From positions 1-64,000 of the forward strand of contig JAFWHB010000014.1 of assembly GCA_017512145.1 (NCBI GenBank): a DNA stretch of 64,000 nt. The letters are read 5' to 3'. The position numbers and the translations under genes are program-made. Source of the stretch: Mogibacterium sp. (GTDB lineage: Bacteria > Bacillota > Clostridia > Peptostreptococcales > Anaerovoracaceae). The notes beneath the pieces were generated by a model. It was not told the origin of the DNA, searched no databases, and saw only the letters and a list, made by a program, of their open reading frames with translations. This document shows, one piece after another, positions 27,391 to 36,662 of this stretch; position 1 is the stretch's first letter, and each line of letters opens with the position of its first letter.

Positions 27391-27399
27391 AGTATATCA
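27391..27399 (-). promoter_or_regulatory. Extended -10 promoter of the Ca-ATPase
   Basis: Minus strand TGATATACT; the predicted start at 27384 is the first base of the leader hairpin. Confidence 0.5.
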
Positions 27400-27596
27400 C
27401 CATCACTATTATTTTTCCACCGTGAAGGCTGTTAAAGCACCGCTAAATACTTAATAAATGTCGGATTTTTGTGAAAATTGTATCATTATGTTTTTTTTGC
27501 AATTCTTGCACGCGGAAATAAACTATTAAATCATTGAAATCTCAATGGTTTGTGATGATTAGGTGAAACTAGACAATTTCTTGACGATTTTTTTGT

Positions 27597-27625
27597 TTGA
27601 CACGGAAAAATAATGGTTTTAGAAT
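27597..27625 (+). promoter_or_regulatory. Promoter of the second AgcS symporter
   Basis: TTGACA (27597-27602), 17 bases, TAGAAT (27620-27625): close to consensus. Predicted start near 27632, giving a leader of about 100 bases. Confidence 0.75.
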
Positions 27626-27639
27626 TTTATTGTATAGAT

Positions 27640-27680
27640 TCAGATTGGTGTATTGTCGTGTCTAAATATCCACAATCTGA
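27640..27680 (+). repeat. Inverted repeat in the symporter leader
   Basis: TCAGATTG (27640-27647) and CAATCTGA (27673-27680) are perfect complements 25 bases apart, starting about eight bases after the predicted transcription start. It could be an RNA stem or an operator. Confidence 0.4.
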
Positions 27681-27732
27681 ACGCATACGCCAGTCACTTA
27701 TACGTTAAGGTGAATTTGTAAGGAGGTATTAT

Positions 27733-29184
27733 ATGGCTGAACTAATCACCAAGATTGACGGTTGGGTATGGGGCCCGGTCATGATGGTTCTCATCATCGG
27801 CGTCGGCATCCTGCTTTCCGTTCGTACTGGCTGGACTCAGCGTAGAATCCCTATCGCCCTCAAGTATGCTGTAAACAACGAGGAAGGCGGAGAGGGAGAC
27901 GTTTCCAGCTTCGGTGCGCTGACAACAGCTCTGGCTGCTACCGTTGGTACCGGTAACATCGTAGGTGTTGCTACCGCTATCATGGCTGGTGGTCCTGGAG
28001 CACTTTTCTGGATGGAGCTCGCTGCATTCTTCGGAATCGCTACCAAGTATGCAGAAGGTCTTCTGGCTGTTAAGTACAGACAAGTTAAGGAAGACGGAAC
28101 CATTCTCGGCGGACCTTTCTACTACATTGAAAAAGGTATGGGTCCTAGCTGGAAATGGCTCGGCAAGCTGTTCGCTCTGTTTGGCTCACTCGCTGGAGCT
28201 CTTGGTATCGGAACATCAACACAGGTTAACTCAATCGTATCCGCTGTTAACCAGCTGTTCGACCCTAACAATGAGCACATTGCATTCGGCAGCTATTCAT
28301 GGACAACAGTTATCGCTGCTGTAGTTGTAACCGTAGCAGCTATCCTGGTAATCATCGGTGGTATCGAGAGAATCGCTGAAGTAGCTTCCAAGATCGTACC
28401 TGCTATGATGGTAATCTACGTTGTAACCGGACTTCTTGTATTCATCTGGAACATCAAGGCATTCCCAGGTGCTATCGTAGAGATCGTAAGAGGAGCATTC
28501 GGACTTGACGCTGCTGCAGGCGGTGCATTCGGAGCATTCATGCTGGCACTGCAGAAGGGTGTTGCGAGAGGTATCTTCTCCAACGAGGCTGGACTTGGTT
28601 CCGCACCTATCGCTGCTGCTGCTGCACAGACTAAGGAATGCGCTCGTCAGGGACTCGTATCCTCAACTGGTACATTCCTTGATACAATCGTAATCTGCAC
28701 AATGACAGGTCTCTGCATCGTTATGACAGGCGCTGATGACTGGGCTCACGCTAATGACCAGGCTGGCGTTGCTGTAACAATCCGTGCATTCGGCGAAGGT
28801 CTCCCATGGCCTAACTTCATGGGCGCTGTTGTACTCTCTGCTTGTCTTGCACTCTTCGCATTCACAACCATCCTTGGTTGGGACTACTACGCTGAGAGAT
28901 GCTTCGACTACCTCACAAATGGTAACAAGGGAGCAATCGCTGCTTACAGATGGCTGTACATTGCTGCTGTAGCAATCGGACCTTTCGTAGCTCTGAACAC
29001 AGTATGGGATTTCGCAGACATGATGAACGGTCTGATGGCATTCCCGAACCTGATCGCTCTGTTCGCACTCTCCGGTGTTGTTGCTAAGGAGACAAAGGAC
29101 TTCTGGAGAAGAAAAGACGCTGGCGAATACGATGACGGACTCGCTGCTGCAAAGGCTGCAAAGGAAGCAAGAAAGGCTAAGTAA
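27733..29184 (+). CDS. Alanine/glycine:cation symporter (AgcS family), second copy
   Basis: A 483-residue homologue of the symporter at 13628-15049, with WGPVMMVLIIGVGILLSVRTG, GTGNIVGVATAIMAGGPGA, GGPFYYIEKGMG and SNEAGLGSAPIAAAAA. It likely carries alanine or glycine with Na+. A very strong AAGGAGG site stands before the ATG. Codon choice leans to GCT, GTT and CGT more than in its neighbours, which suggests high expression rather than transfer. The C-terminus is Ala/Lys-rich (AAKAAKEARKAK). There is no glycine riboswitch in its leader, so the two copies are regulated differently. Confidence 0.95.
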   Translation: MAELITKIDGWVWGPVMMVLIIGVGILLSVRTGWTQRRIPIALKYAVNNEEGGEGDVSSFGALTTALAATVGTGNIVGVATAIMAGGPGALFWMELAAFFGIATKYAEGLLAVKYRQVKEDGTILGGPFYYIEKGMGPSWKWLGKLFALFGSLAGALGIGTSTQVNSIVSAVNQLFDPNNEHIAFGSYSWTTVIAAVVVTVAAILVIIGGIERIAEVASKIVPAMMVIYVVTGLLVFIWNIKAFPGAIVEIVRGAFGLDAAAGGAFGAFMLALQKGVARGIFSNEAGLGSAPIAAAAAQTKECARQGLVSSTGTFLDTIVICTMTGLCIVMTGADDWAHANDQAGVAVTIRAFGEGLPWPNFMGAVVLSACLALFAFTTILGWDYYAERCFDYLTNGNKGAIAAYRWLYIAAVAIGPFVALNTVWDFADMMNGLMAFPNLIALFALSGVVAKETKDFWRRKDAGEYDDGLAAAKAAKEARKAK

Positions 29185-29217
29185 TCCTGGAGATTACAGA
29201 CCTGAATATACGCAAAT

Positions 29218-29255
29218 CAAGATCCCGCACCGTAAGGCGCGGGATCTTTTCTGTT
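29218..29255. terminator. Shared terminator of the symporter and the his operon
   Basis: GATCCCGC and GCGGGATC (within 29220-29247) form a stem followed by TTTTCT on the plus strand, 36 bases after the symporter stop. The convergent his operon ends at 29273, so the hairpin may serve both, though the minus-strand T tract is poorer. Confidence 0.8.
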
Positions 29256-29272
29256 GTATCATATTCTGAAGT

Positions 29273-30148
29273 TCAGAATCTATCGAAGACGTGTCCTATT
29301 GTTGTGATGCTGTGGCTGTCGGAATTCAGGATCAGTACTCCGCCCTTCGACCGGATATATTCGATCTGATCCTGCGCCGGATATGGCGAGGTTCTGTAGC
29401 CCTTTGCCATTGCTCCGGTGTTGATCTCAAATACCGGCTTGTCGCCTGCGGTTATCAGCCCGAGCTCTTCGAGTCTGTTCTTATGGCCTGCGGCTCTCAG
29501 GGCCATGGTGTCCTCGAAGATCTGATCGATGGCCTTCTTCCATGCTGCTATGTACCTCGAATCTGCAGTATCCATGATTGGCGCTGCATTTTTGAAGGCC
29601 TCTGCGTCATCCTTTCGCTTGACCAGCTTGCCTGATGCATCAAGGCCTGCGGTTTCATTGAATTTGGTGATGAGGTCGAAGTGGCCGATTATGTCGCAGC
29701 CTGTTTTGCTGATGATATTGCCGACCTGCTTGTAGTAGGCTTCTGCTGCTGCGAGAGGATCCCCGCCAAAGTGCTTATTCACTCCAGTCATCAGGATCTC
29801 CGGCGAGTAGTCGGAATCGATATACTCTCCGTCTTTAAGGATGTAATGCGAGGAGCCTATCAGGTAGTCATATGGAGTCGTGTCGATCTCGGCCCAGTAG
29901 TCGAGCTCTGTTCCGAGGAGTATGCGGATACGGTCGGAATACTTCTCACCAAGAGCGCGAATTTCAGCAATATAATCCCTCGTACCATCCGGACTCATAC
30001 AGTAGCTCTCGTCGAACCAGGTATATGAATGCCCTGAGAATCCGATGGTCTCAAAGCCCATATCAAGAGCGGCGAGAACCATCTCTTCGGCAGAGTTGTT
30101 CCCGTCGCAATAAGTTGTATGCATATGCAGATCGAATTTCTGTGTCAT
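29273..30148 (-). CDS. PHP-family histidinol-phosphatase
   Basis: A 291-residue metal-dependent phosphoesterase that would remove phosphate from histidinol phosphate, step eight of histidine synthesis. It begins FDLHMHTTYCDG, the first PHP metal motif, and carries GFSGHSY, GTELDY, IGSSHYI, IIGHFDLITKF and NSDSHS, together giving the His/Asp/Glu ligands of the trinuclear site. It ends the his operon, 41 bases after hisIE. This replaces the HAD-type phosphatase domain found in bifunctional HisB; the hisB here is dehydratase only, so this gene completes the pathway. Confidence 0.92.
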   Translation of the reverse strand: MTQKFDLHMHTTYCDGNNSAEEMVLAALDMGFETIGFSGHSYTWFDESYCMSPDGTRDYIAEIRALGEKYSDRIRILLGTELDYWAEIDTTPYDYLIGSSHYILKDGEYIDSDYSPEILMTGVNKHFGGDPLAAAEAYYKQVGNIISKTGCDIIGHFDLITKFNETAGLDASGKLVKRKDDAEAFKNAAPIMDTADSRYIAAWKKAIDQIFEDTMALRAAGHKNRLEELGLITAGDKPVFEINTGAMAKGYRTSPYPAQDQIEYIRSKGGVLILNSDSHSITTIGHVFDRF

Positions 30149-30189
30149 ATTCAGGATTTCCCTCCTGTAATTGGCTGGGGTCCGCCCGG

Positions 30190-30849
30190 CTATACCATCT
30201 TCTCCTGCTTGACCTTCTTGTCAATGACATGGCGGGATGCCAGCTCTCTGTGGATATCTTCAAGCGAGATTCCGGCCTCGATCATCAGGACCATTGTATG
30301 ATATGCAAGGTCAGCAATCTCATAGATGGTCTCAGCATTATCACCTGAGTGCTCGGCTGTCTTTGCAGCGATGATGACCTCAGTGCATTCCTCGCCGACC
30401 TTCTTGAGGATCTTGTCGAGGCCCTTGTCGAACAGGTATGTTGTGTATGAGCCTTCCTTAGGGTCAGTCTTGCGGCCTCTGATAAGGTCCATCAGGCCCT
30501 CATATGAGAACTCATGCAGGTCTTCGCTCTCCCATACCGGATACTCAAAGCAGGATTCAGTTCCCAGATGGCATGCTGGTCCGTCAGGTTCAACGACGAC
30601 TACAAGAGCATCTTTGTCGCAGTCAGCGGTGATGCTGACAATATGCTGATAGTTGCCGCTGGTCTCGCCCTTGAGCCAGAGCTCCTGCCTTGATCTGCTC
30701 CAGAAGCAGGTCAGTCCCTTCTCCATCGAGATCTGAAGGCTCTCCTTATTCATATATGCCAGAGTGAGCACTCTCTTGGTAACAGCGTCCACAACTACAG
30801 CAGGGATCAGACCCTTATCATCAAATTTAAGTTCTTCAATATTAACCAT
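30190..30849 (-). CDS. hisIE: Bifunctional phosphoribosyl-AMP cyclohydrolase/phosphoribosyl-ATP pyrophosphatase
   Basis: A 219-residue fusion for steps two and three of histidine synthesis. The N-terminal half is HisI, with [19 protein letters not shown] and the metal-binding DCDKDALVV and ACHLG. From about residue 120 the HisE part begins, with [13 protein letters not shown] and [15 protein letters not shown], an MazG-like all-alpha fold. It lies 25 bases after hisF and 41 before the phosphatase. Confidence 0.96.
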   Translation of the reverse strand: MVNIEELKFDDKGLIPAVVVDAVTKRVLTLAYMNKESLQISMEKGLTCFWSRSRQELWLKGETSGNYQHIVSITADCDKDALVVVVEPDGPACHLGTESCFEYPVWESEDLHEFSYEGLMDLIRGRKTDPKEGSYTTYLFDKGLDKILKKVGEECTEVIIAAKTAEHSGDNAETIYEIADLAYHTMVLMIEAGISLEDIHRELASRHVIDKKVKQEKMV

Positions 30850-30874
30850 GTATGTTCCCCTTAGATTACTATAT

Positions 30875-31636
30875 TTACACGATCCTTACCGGGATCCCTT
30901 CTTCGGCCATGCGTGCCTTGAGATCGGCAATTGAGACCTCGCCAAAGTGGAATATTGACGCTGCAAGTCCCGCATCGATCGTTGGCACTTTGCGGAAGAG
31001 CTCGATGAAGTCGTCTATGCTGCCGGCTCCACCGGAAGCGATGACCGGAACGGATACGGCTTTGCAGACGGCATCGAGCATTTCGATGTCAAACCCCTTC
31101 TTGACTCCGTCTGTGTCGATTGAGTTGACAACGACTTCGCCGGCACCCATGTCGACGCAGCGGCGGATCCAGCTGATGGCTTCCATGCCTGTATCATCTC
31201 TGCCGCCTCTTGCAAATACTCTGAACTCGCCGTCAACCCTCTTGATGTCGCATGAAAGAACGACGCACTGGTCGCCGTAGAGCTTTGCAGCCTCAGTGAT
31301 CAGCGAAGGATTGCGGATCGCTCCTGAATTTACACTGACTTTGTCGGCACCGCACTTGAGGACGCGGTCAAAGTCAGCGATCGTATTGATGCCGCCACCG
31401 ACTGTAAGCGGAATGAATACGTTGCTTGCAGTCTCTGTCAGGATCTCAGTGAAGAGCTTGCGGCCCTCTGCGGATGCTGTTATGTCGTAGAAGACCAGTT
31501 CATCCGCACCTGAATTTGTGTATAGCTTGGCCATGTCCACCGGTGAAGCGACATCTCCGAGGTTCTCGAAGTTGACGCCCTTGACGACTCTGCCGTCCTT
31601 AACATCCAGACATGGAATAATTCTCTTAGTTATCAT
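30875..31636 (-). CDS. hisF: Imidazole glycerol phosphate synthase, cyclase subunit
   Basis: A 253-residue TIM barrel that takes ammonia from HisH and PRFAR to imidazole glycerol phosphate and AICAR. It shows [15 protein letters not shown] with catalytic Asp 11, LTVGGGI, and the second catalytic Asp in [12 protein letters not shown] region, then VIASGGAG. Its start overlaps the hisA stop by four bases (ATGA), so it is translationally coupled. Confidence 0.97.
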   Translation of the reverse strand: MITKRIIPCLDVKDGRVVKGVNFENLGDVASPVDMAKLYTNSGADELVFYDITASAEGRKLFTEILTETASNVFIPLTVGGGINTIADFDRVLKCGADKVSVNSGAIRNPSLITEAAKLYGDQCVVLSCDIKRVDGEFRVFARGGRDDTGMEAISWIRRCVDMGAGEVVVNSIDTDGVKKGFDIEMLDAVCKAVSVPVIASGGAGSIDDFIELFRKVPTIDAGLAASIFHFGEVSIADLKARMAEEGIPVRIV

Positions 31637-32382
31637 TGTTGTTTGCCTCCGATCTTCGCAGCCTTCGCAAGATCGATAACGCCTGTGTAGTATGCTTTGC
31701 CTATTATCGCGCCATGGATTCCAAGCTCTGTCAGATGCTGTAAATCCGCGAGACTTGAGACTCCGCCGGACGCAACTATGTCTATGTCCAGCTGCTCGGA
31801 AAGTCTCTGGTACATTTCGAGGTTGGTGCCTCTCATTGCTCCGTCCCTCGATATATCTGTGCAGATGATGGTCCTGACTCCGATATCCTGCATTTTGTCT
31901 GCAAATTCATCAAGACCATATGCAGACAGCTCCGTCCAGCCGCTGACAGCGACGTGGCCGTCCTTTACATCTATGCCAACAGCGATCTTCTCACCATACT
32001 TACTGACCGCAGCAGCGAGGAACTCGGGGTCTCTGACAGCTGCTGTCCCAAGGATGACACGGTCGATGCCTGCGTCCAGATACTTTGCAATGACAGCCTC
32101 ACTGCGGATGCCGCCTCCGATCTCGACGAAGGCTTTGCCTCCTAAGCTCTCCACAGCCTTATCCGCTGCCTCTTTGATGGCGCAGACTGTTTCGAAATTA
32201 GGTGTCGTGCCGTCCTTGGCTCCCTCGAGGTCGACCACATGGATGCGCCTTGCACCGGCCTTCATGAAGTCTCCGGCTATCTCAGGAGGATTGTCACTGT
32301 AGACAGTCATTTCATTGTAGTCGCCTTTGAACAGCCTTACCGCCTTGCCGTCATATAAATCAATTGCAGGGTAGATTATCAT
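31633..32382 (-). CDS. hisA: ProFAR isomerase
   Basis: A 249-residue TIM-barrel isomerase of step four. The first strand reads YPAIDLYDGKAVRLFKGD with the catalytic Asp, followed by VEIGGGIRS, VILGTAAV, and ICTDISRDGAMRGTN with the second catalytic Asp. It overlaps hisH by four bases upstream and hisF by four downstream, a tight HAF block. Confidence 0.97.
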   Translation of the reverse strand: MIIYPAIDLYDGKAVRLFKGDYNEMTVYSDNPPEIAGDFMKAGARRIHVVDLEGAKDGTTPNFETVCAIKEAADKAVESLGGKAFVEIGGGIRSEAVIAKYLDAGIDRVILGTAAVRDPEFLAAAVSKYGEKIAVGIDVKDGHVAVSGWTELSAYGLDEFADKMQDIGVRTIICTDISRDGAMRGTNLEMYQRLSEQLDIDIVASGGVSSLADLQHLTELGIHGAIIGKAYYTGVIDLAKAAKIGGKQQ

Positions 32383-33008
32383 TTCAAGTCTCCTGTTCGA
32401 TGCAGCTCAAGAAAGGCCTTCAGTATTCTGAGTCCGACGGTCCCGCTCTTCTCCGGGTGGAACTGGCAACCGTACACATTGCCATTTGCCGCAGCTGCCG
32501 TAAGATCCGCTCCGTATTCTGTGACTGCCAGAGTCGATTCATCACAGTCTGCTGCGTAGAATGAGTGGACGAAGTAAACATAGTCCCCTTCGCTTATATA
32601 CTTGAACAGCGGCGAATCAGCGGTGAATCTCAGGGCATTCCATCCGATGTGAGGGATCTTGTAATCATCCGGTATCACATCAGCGATCGGCCTGACCACT
32701 CCATGGATAAGACCAAGGCCCTCATGCTCGCCATACTCATAGCTCTTGTCGAACATCAGCTGCATGCCAAGACAGATGCCAAGCAGAGGTTTGCCGAGGG
32801 CTGCTTCCCTGCGGACGACATCCGCCATTCCGGACTCTCTCAGCTTGCGAGCCGCATCTTCAAACGCTCCTACCCCCGGCAGGATGATCCTGTCAGAAGA
32901 AGCGATCACTTTCTCATCTGAAGTTACTACGGCATCGGCTCCGATCTCAGCGAGCGAACTCCTGAGAGAGAAGAGATTGCCGACTCCGTAATCTATAATT
33001 GCTACCAT
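32379..33008 (-). CDS. hisH: Imidazole glycerol phosphate synthase, glutamine amidotransferase subunit
   Basis: A 209-residue class I amidotransferase that hydrolyses glutamine and passes ammonia to HisF. The nucleophile Cys lies in LGICLGMQLMF and the His-Glu pair in GCQFHPEKSG; PGVGAFEDA is the oxyanion-strand region. It starts 43 bases after hisB, the largest gap but one within the operon. Confidence 0.97.
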   Translation of the reverse strand: MVAIIDYGVGNLFSLRSSLAEIGADAVVTSDEKVIASSDRIILPGVGAFEDAARKLRESGMADVVRREAALGKPLLGICLGMQLMFDKSYEYGEHEGLGLIHGVVRPIADVIPDDYKIPHIGWNALRFTADSPLFKYISEGDYVYFVHSFYAADCDESTLAVTEYGADLTAAAANGNVYGCQFHPEKSGTVGLRILKAFLELHRTGDLK

Positions 33009-33051
33009 TAATTATCCTCCGGTTGTGTTATGCAGGGCTGCTGCAAAACGG

Positions 33052-33639
33052 TTACAGAAGTCCCTTAGTTGACGGGATCTCGTTAGCGAATTCAGGCTCG
33101 ATGGATACCGCCTGCCTGAGACTGCGGGCAACGGATTTGAAGGTCCCTTCAATTATGTGGTGGGAGTTCTTCCCTGCAAGCTGCCTGATGTGCAGTGTAA
33201 TGCCGGCGTTCCTTACAAATCCCAGCCAGAATTCCTCGACGAGCTCTGTGTCGAATGTCCCGACCTTCTCTGCCGGGATCTCAAGGCCAAAGCTAAGGTG
33301 TGGTCTTCCTGAGATATCGACAGCCGAGAGGATCAGTGCCTCGTCCATAGGAAGCGTGCAGTCGCCGTATCTTCTGATGCCGCGCTTGTCGCCGAGAGCA
33401 TCGGCAAAGGCTTTGCCAAGGGCGATGCCGACATCTTCTACGGTGTGGTGATCGTCAACATAATTGTCACCATTTGCTGATACAGAAATGTCCATGCGGC
33501 CGTGTCTTGCGAGCAGTGTCAGCATGTGATCGAGAAATCCGACGCCTGTATCGATGTCGCTGGCGCCTCTTCCGTCAAGATCCAGAGTCAGCTTGATGTC
33601 TGTCTCTGCTGTAACTCTGTTAAGCTCTGCAGTTCTCAT
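33052..33639 (-). CDS. hisB: Imidazoleglycerol-phosphate dehydratase
   Basis: A 195-residue Mn-dependent dehydratase of step seven. Metal motifs [25 protein letters not shown] and [11 protein letters not shown] are clear. No phosphatase domain is fused, in line with the separate PHP phosphatase. The frame opens with ATG at 33651, but those bases contain the GGAGGG ribosome site for the ATG at 33639, which I take as the start. Confidence 0.96.
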   Translation of the reverse strand: MRTAELNRVTAETDIKLTLDLDGRGASDIDTGVGFLDHMLTLLARHGRMDISVSANGDNYVDDHHTVEDVGIALGKAFADALGDKRGIRRYGDCTLPMDEALILSAVDISGRPHLSFGLEIPAEKVGTFDTELVEEFWLGFVRNAGITLHIRQLAGKNSHHIIEGTFKSVARSLRQAVSIEPEFANEIPSTKGLL

Positions 33640-33654
33640 GATGCCCTCCATGTC

Positions 33655-34719
33655 TTATAGCTCTTCTGCGAGGATCTCGTCCAGTTCCCTTAGAAGGATG
33701 TCCATCTGATCCCGGCTTCCAATAGTTATCCTGTTATATTCTGCGATCTTAGGCTTGGTGAAGTGCCTGACTATTACGCCCCTCTCTCTGAGTTTATGGA
33801 AGATCACTTCGCCGCTCACCTCAGGATGTCTTACGAAGATGAAGTTAGCTGTCGAGTTGGTCATGACAAAGCCCCTCTTCGCAAGCTCTGCAACTGTATA
33901 TTCTCTGTTCTCCATAACAGTGCGGCAGTGAGCGCGGTTGATCTCGTCATGTTCAAGCGACGCGATCCCGGCAGCCATTGCAAGCCTGTCTATATTATAC
34001 GGATTTGTCGAGAATCTGAGCGCATTGAGATCGGCGATAAGGTCCTTATTACCGATCACATATCCGAGTCTCATGCCTGCAAGCGATCTCGACTTCGAGA
34101 ATGTCTGTATCACGAGAAGGTTATCGTATCTGGATGTGAGCGGTACGGCTGATTCGGTGCCAAAGTCAACGTATGCCTCATCGATGACAACGATGTTGCC
34201 CGGGTTGCTTCTGAGGATGTCCTCGATCTGATTCCTTGTCAGCGGAATACCTGTAGGTGCGTTAGGATTTGCGATGAAGATGGTTCCCTCCGCATCGTAG
34301 TAATCCTCAGGATCTATGCTGAAATCATCCTTAAGCGGGACTTCCCTGTATGCAACATCCGTTATATTCGCAAATACCGGATAGAATCCGTAGCTGATCT
34401 CCGGGAACACTGCCGGCCTGCTGCTGTCGCAGTATGCAAGGAAAGCGAAATACAAGCCCTCATCAGAACCATTGTTGCAGAGTATCATGTCAGGATCCAC
34501 ATCATAGACCTTCGCAATGACCTTGCGGAGCTCGGTGCAGTCAGGATCCGGATAGAGCTGCAGCACTTTGGCCGCCTCGCGGACTGCCTCAACTACCTCA
34601 GGAGCCGGCGGAAAAGGCGATTCGTTGGTGTTGAGCTTGGTGAGCACCCTGGTCTTAGGCTGCTCGCCCGGTGTATATGGTTCAAGAGTTGCATATTTGC
34701 TGCTTAAGAATTTACTCAT
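33655..34719 (-). CDS. hisC: Histidinol-phosphate aminotransferase
   Basis: A 354-residue PLP enzyme of step six. It has LNTNESPFPP near the N-terminus, ANPNAPTG, IDEAYVDFG, and the PLP lysine in QTFSKSRSLAGMRLGYVIG. It lies 12 bases after hisD and a few bases before hisB inside the operon, so the substrate assignment is safe. A paralogue without this context lies at 11372-12562. Confidence 0.96.
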   Translation of the reverse strand: MSKFLSSKYATLEPYTPGEQPKTRVLTKLNTNESPFPPAPEVVEAVREAAKVLQLYPDPDCTELRKVIAKVYDVDPDMILCNNGSDEGLYFAFLAYCDSSRPAVFPEISYGFYPVFANITDVAYREVPLKDDFSIDPEDYYDAEGTIFIANPNAPTGIPLTRNQIEDILRSNPGNIVVIDEAYVDFGTESAVPLTSRYDNLLVIQTFSKSRSLAGMRLGYVIGNKDLIADLNALRFSTNPYNIDRLAMAAGIASLEHDEINRAHCRTVMENREYTVAELAKRGFVMTNSTANFIFVRHPEVSGEVIFHKLRERGVIVRHFTKPKIAEYNRITIGSRDQMDILLRELDEILAEEL

Positions 34720-34731
34720 TTGTCTTTACCC

Positions 34732-36039
34732 TTATTTCTTCCTGCTGAGTACGCTGCGTGCGTGTCCTGTGAGCCCCTCCTTGCGCGCGAATGCGGCAAT
34801 GTCATCTGCGACTTCGGCCAGCGCCTCACCTGTGTAATATGTATACTGCATCTTCTTGACAAAGTCATCGACTGAGAGCGGGCTCGAGAATCTTGCGGTG
34901 CCGCTCGTCGGCAGTGTGTGATTCGGTCCGGCAAAATAGTCTCCGAGGGCTTCCGGACAGTTCCTGCCCATGAAGATCGATCCGGCATGTCTGACTTTGT
35001 CGAGGATATCGAATGGCGAATCGACGCAGAGCTCGAGGTGCTCCGGCGCTATCTCATTTGAGATGTCTATCGCCTGATCTATATCTGCTGCAATTATTAT
35101 CTTGCCGTTGTTCTCGATGGAAGGCCTTGCTATAGGCTCTCTCTCGAGGGTGGCAAGCTGCTTCTCTATCTCAGCCTGAACTGCATATGCAAGTTCAGAT
35201 GAATCTGTTACAAGTACTGCGCTTGCATTCTTGTCGTGCTCTGCCTGCGAGAGCATGTCGGCTGCAACTATTGCAGGATCGCTCTTGCCGTCAGATACTA
35301 CGAGGATCTCGCTAGGTCCTGCGATCATATCGATGGCAACCTTGCCGTAGACCTGACGCTTTGCCTCTGCAACATAGGCATTACCAGGGCCAACTATCTT
35401 GTCGACCTTAGGTATCGACTCTGTTCCATAAGCAAGTGCCGCAATTGCCTGAGCTCCTCCGGTCTTGAAGATGCGGACTTTGCCAGGGGCAGCGGATATC
35501 TCCTGGGCTGCGACTGCAGCACCTACGATTGCAGGATTGATGGTTCCGTCCGGATCAGGAGGGGTTACCATGATGATCTCTTTGCACCCTGCGATAAGAG
35601 CCGGTATCGAGTCCATGAGGACGGTCGATGGATAAGCAGCTGTGCCGCCAGGTACGTAGAGGCCGGCTCTCTCGAGAGGAACGACCTTCTGGCCCATCAC
35701 TACGCCGCTCTTCTCATTGATGATAAAGCTGCTTCTGACCTGCTTCGTGTGGAAGAGGGCAATGTTCTTTGCTGCTTTCCTTAGAATATCCATGAATCCG
35801 GGATCGGTCTCAGCGAGCTTTGCGATGGCAGCGGCCTTCTCTTCGTCACTCAGCTCGAGGCTGAACCCATCAGGATCTATCCCATCGAACTTCGCAGCAT
35901 ATCTTACGATAGCCTCGTCTCCGTTAGCTCTTACATCATCTATTATTGCAGTAACTGCATCGCTTACATTGAAGGTAGGCTCAGTTCTTGCGAAGATCTC
36001 CTCAGGTGTAAGCTCTGCAAAATCCATTATTCTGATCAT
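34732..36039 (-). CDS. hisD: Histidinol dehydrogenase
   Basis: A 435-residue Zn-dependent enzyme oxidising histidinol to histidine in two NAD steps. Recognisable are PGGTAAYPSTVLM, DMIAGPSEILVV, the zinc ligands in LSQAEHDKNA, and the catalytic Glu-His in NEIAPEHLEL, ending with GPNHTLPTSGTARF. A second ATG four codons in is a possible alternative start. It follows hisG by 13 bases. Confidence 0.97.
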   Translation of the reverse strand: MIRIMDFAELTPEEIFARTEPTFNVSDAVTAIIDDVRANGDEAIVRYAAKFDGIDPDGFSLELSDEEKAAAIAKLAETDPGFMDILRKAAKNIALFHTKQVRSSFIINEKSGVVMGQKVVPLERAGLYVPGGTAAYPSTVLMDSIPALIAGCKEIIMVTPPDPDGTINPAIVGAAVAAQEISAAPGKVRIFKTGGAQAIAALAYGTESIPKVDKIVGPGNAYVAEAKRQVYGKVAIDMIAGPSEILVVSDGKSDPAIVAADMLSQAEHDKNASAVLVTDSSELAYAVQAEIEKQLATLEREPIARPSIENNGKIIIAADIDQAIDISNEIAPEHLELCVDSPFDILDKVRHAGSIFMGRNCPEALGDYFAGPNHTLPTSGTARFSSPLSVDDFVKKMQYTYYTGEALAEVADDIAAFARKEGLTGHARSVLSRKK

Positions 36040-36052
36040 TTCTAAGTATCCT

Positions 36053-36658
36053 CTATTTCATTCTTTCGAGCAAAGTATTGATCTCTCTGCTCTTGAAGTT
36101 GTATCCGGACTTGTTAGCGATGAGTCTGGCGCTGATGTCCATGATCTCCTCAACTATTACAAGATTGTTCTCCTTAAGTGTTGTGCCAGTCTCTACAAGG
36201 TCCACGATGACATCAGAGAGGCCGAGAATAGGAGCAATCTCGATTGATCCGTTCAGTTTGATTATATCGATGTCACGTCCGTTCGACGAGTAGAAGCTCT
36301 GCGCTATGTTGACGAACTTAGTCGCGACCCTCAGAGGGTATCCACGGTCGTCTTCAAATCCTGCAGGAGCTGCTACGACCATTCTGCATTTGCCTATGCC
36401 GAGGTCTCTGAGCTCGTATATATTCGGTTCATGCTCGAGAAGGATATCCTTGCCGGCAACTCCGATATCTGCAGCTCCCCTCTCTACATAGATAGGAACG
36501 TCTGACGGCTTGACCCAGAAATATCTCACGCCAGCCTCTTCGTTCTCGAACACAAGCTTGCGTCCTACGAAGATATCCGGACAGCCATAGCCGGCCTCTT
36601 CGAACATCTTATATACTTTCTCACCGAGCCTTCCCTTCGGAAGTGCTACATTAATCAT
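36053..36658 (-). CDS. hisG: ATP phosphoribosyltransferase, short form
   Basis: A 201-residue catalytic subunit of the first, committed step. It is the short form lacking the C-terminal regulatory domain, and so needs HisZ, whose gene is four bases upstream. Motifs are NVALPKGRLGEKV, GAADIGVAGKDIL and the PRPP-binding DVIVDLVETGTTLKENNL. Confidence 0.96.
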   Translation of the reverse strand: MINVALPKGRLGEKVYKMFEEAGYGCPDIFVGRKLVFENEEAGVRYFWVKPSDVPIYVERGAADIGVAGKDILLEHEPNIYELRDLGIGKCRMVVAAPAGFEDDRGYPLRVATKFVNIAQSFYSSNGRDIDIIKLNGSIEIAPILGLSDVIVDLVETGTTLKENNLVIVEEIMDISARLIANKSGYNFKSREINTLLERMK

Positions 36659-36662
36659 ATCC

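Larger units (their letters stand above)
27239..27732. other. Divergent control region, Ca-ATPase versus second symporter
   Basis: 494 bases without a protein gene. The left 150 bases are the structured leader and promoter of the ATPase (minus strand); the middle is very AT-rich; the right 140 bases hold a near-consensus promoter, an inverted repeat and a strong ribosome site for the symporter (plus strand). Confidence 0.8.
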
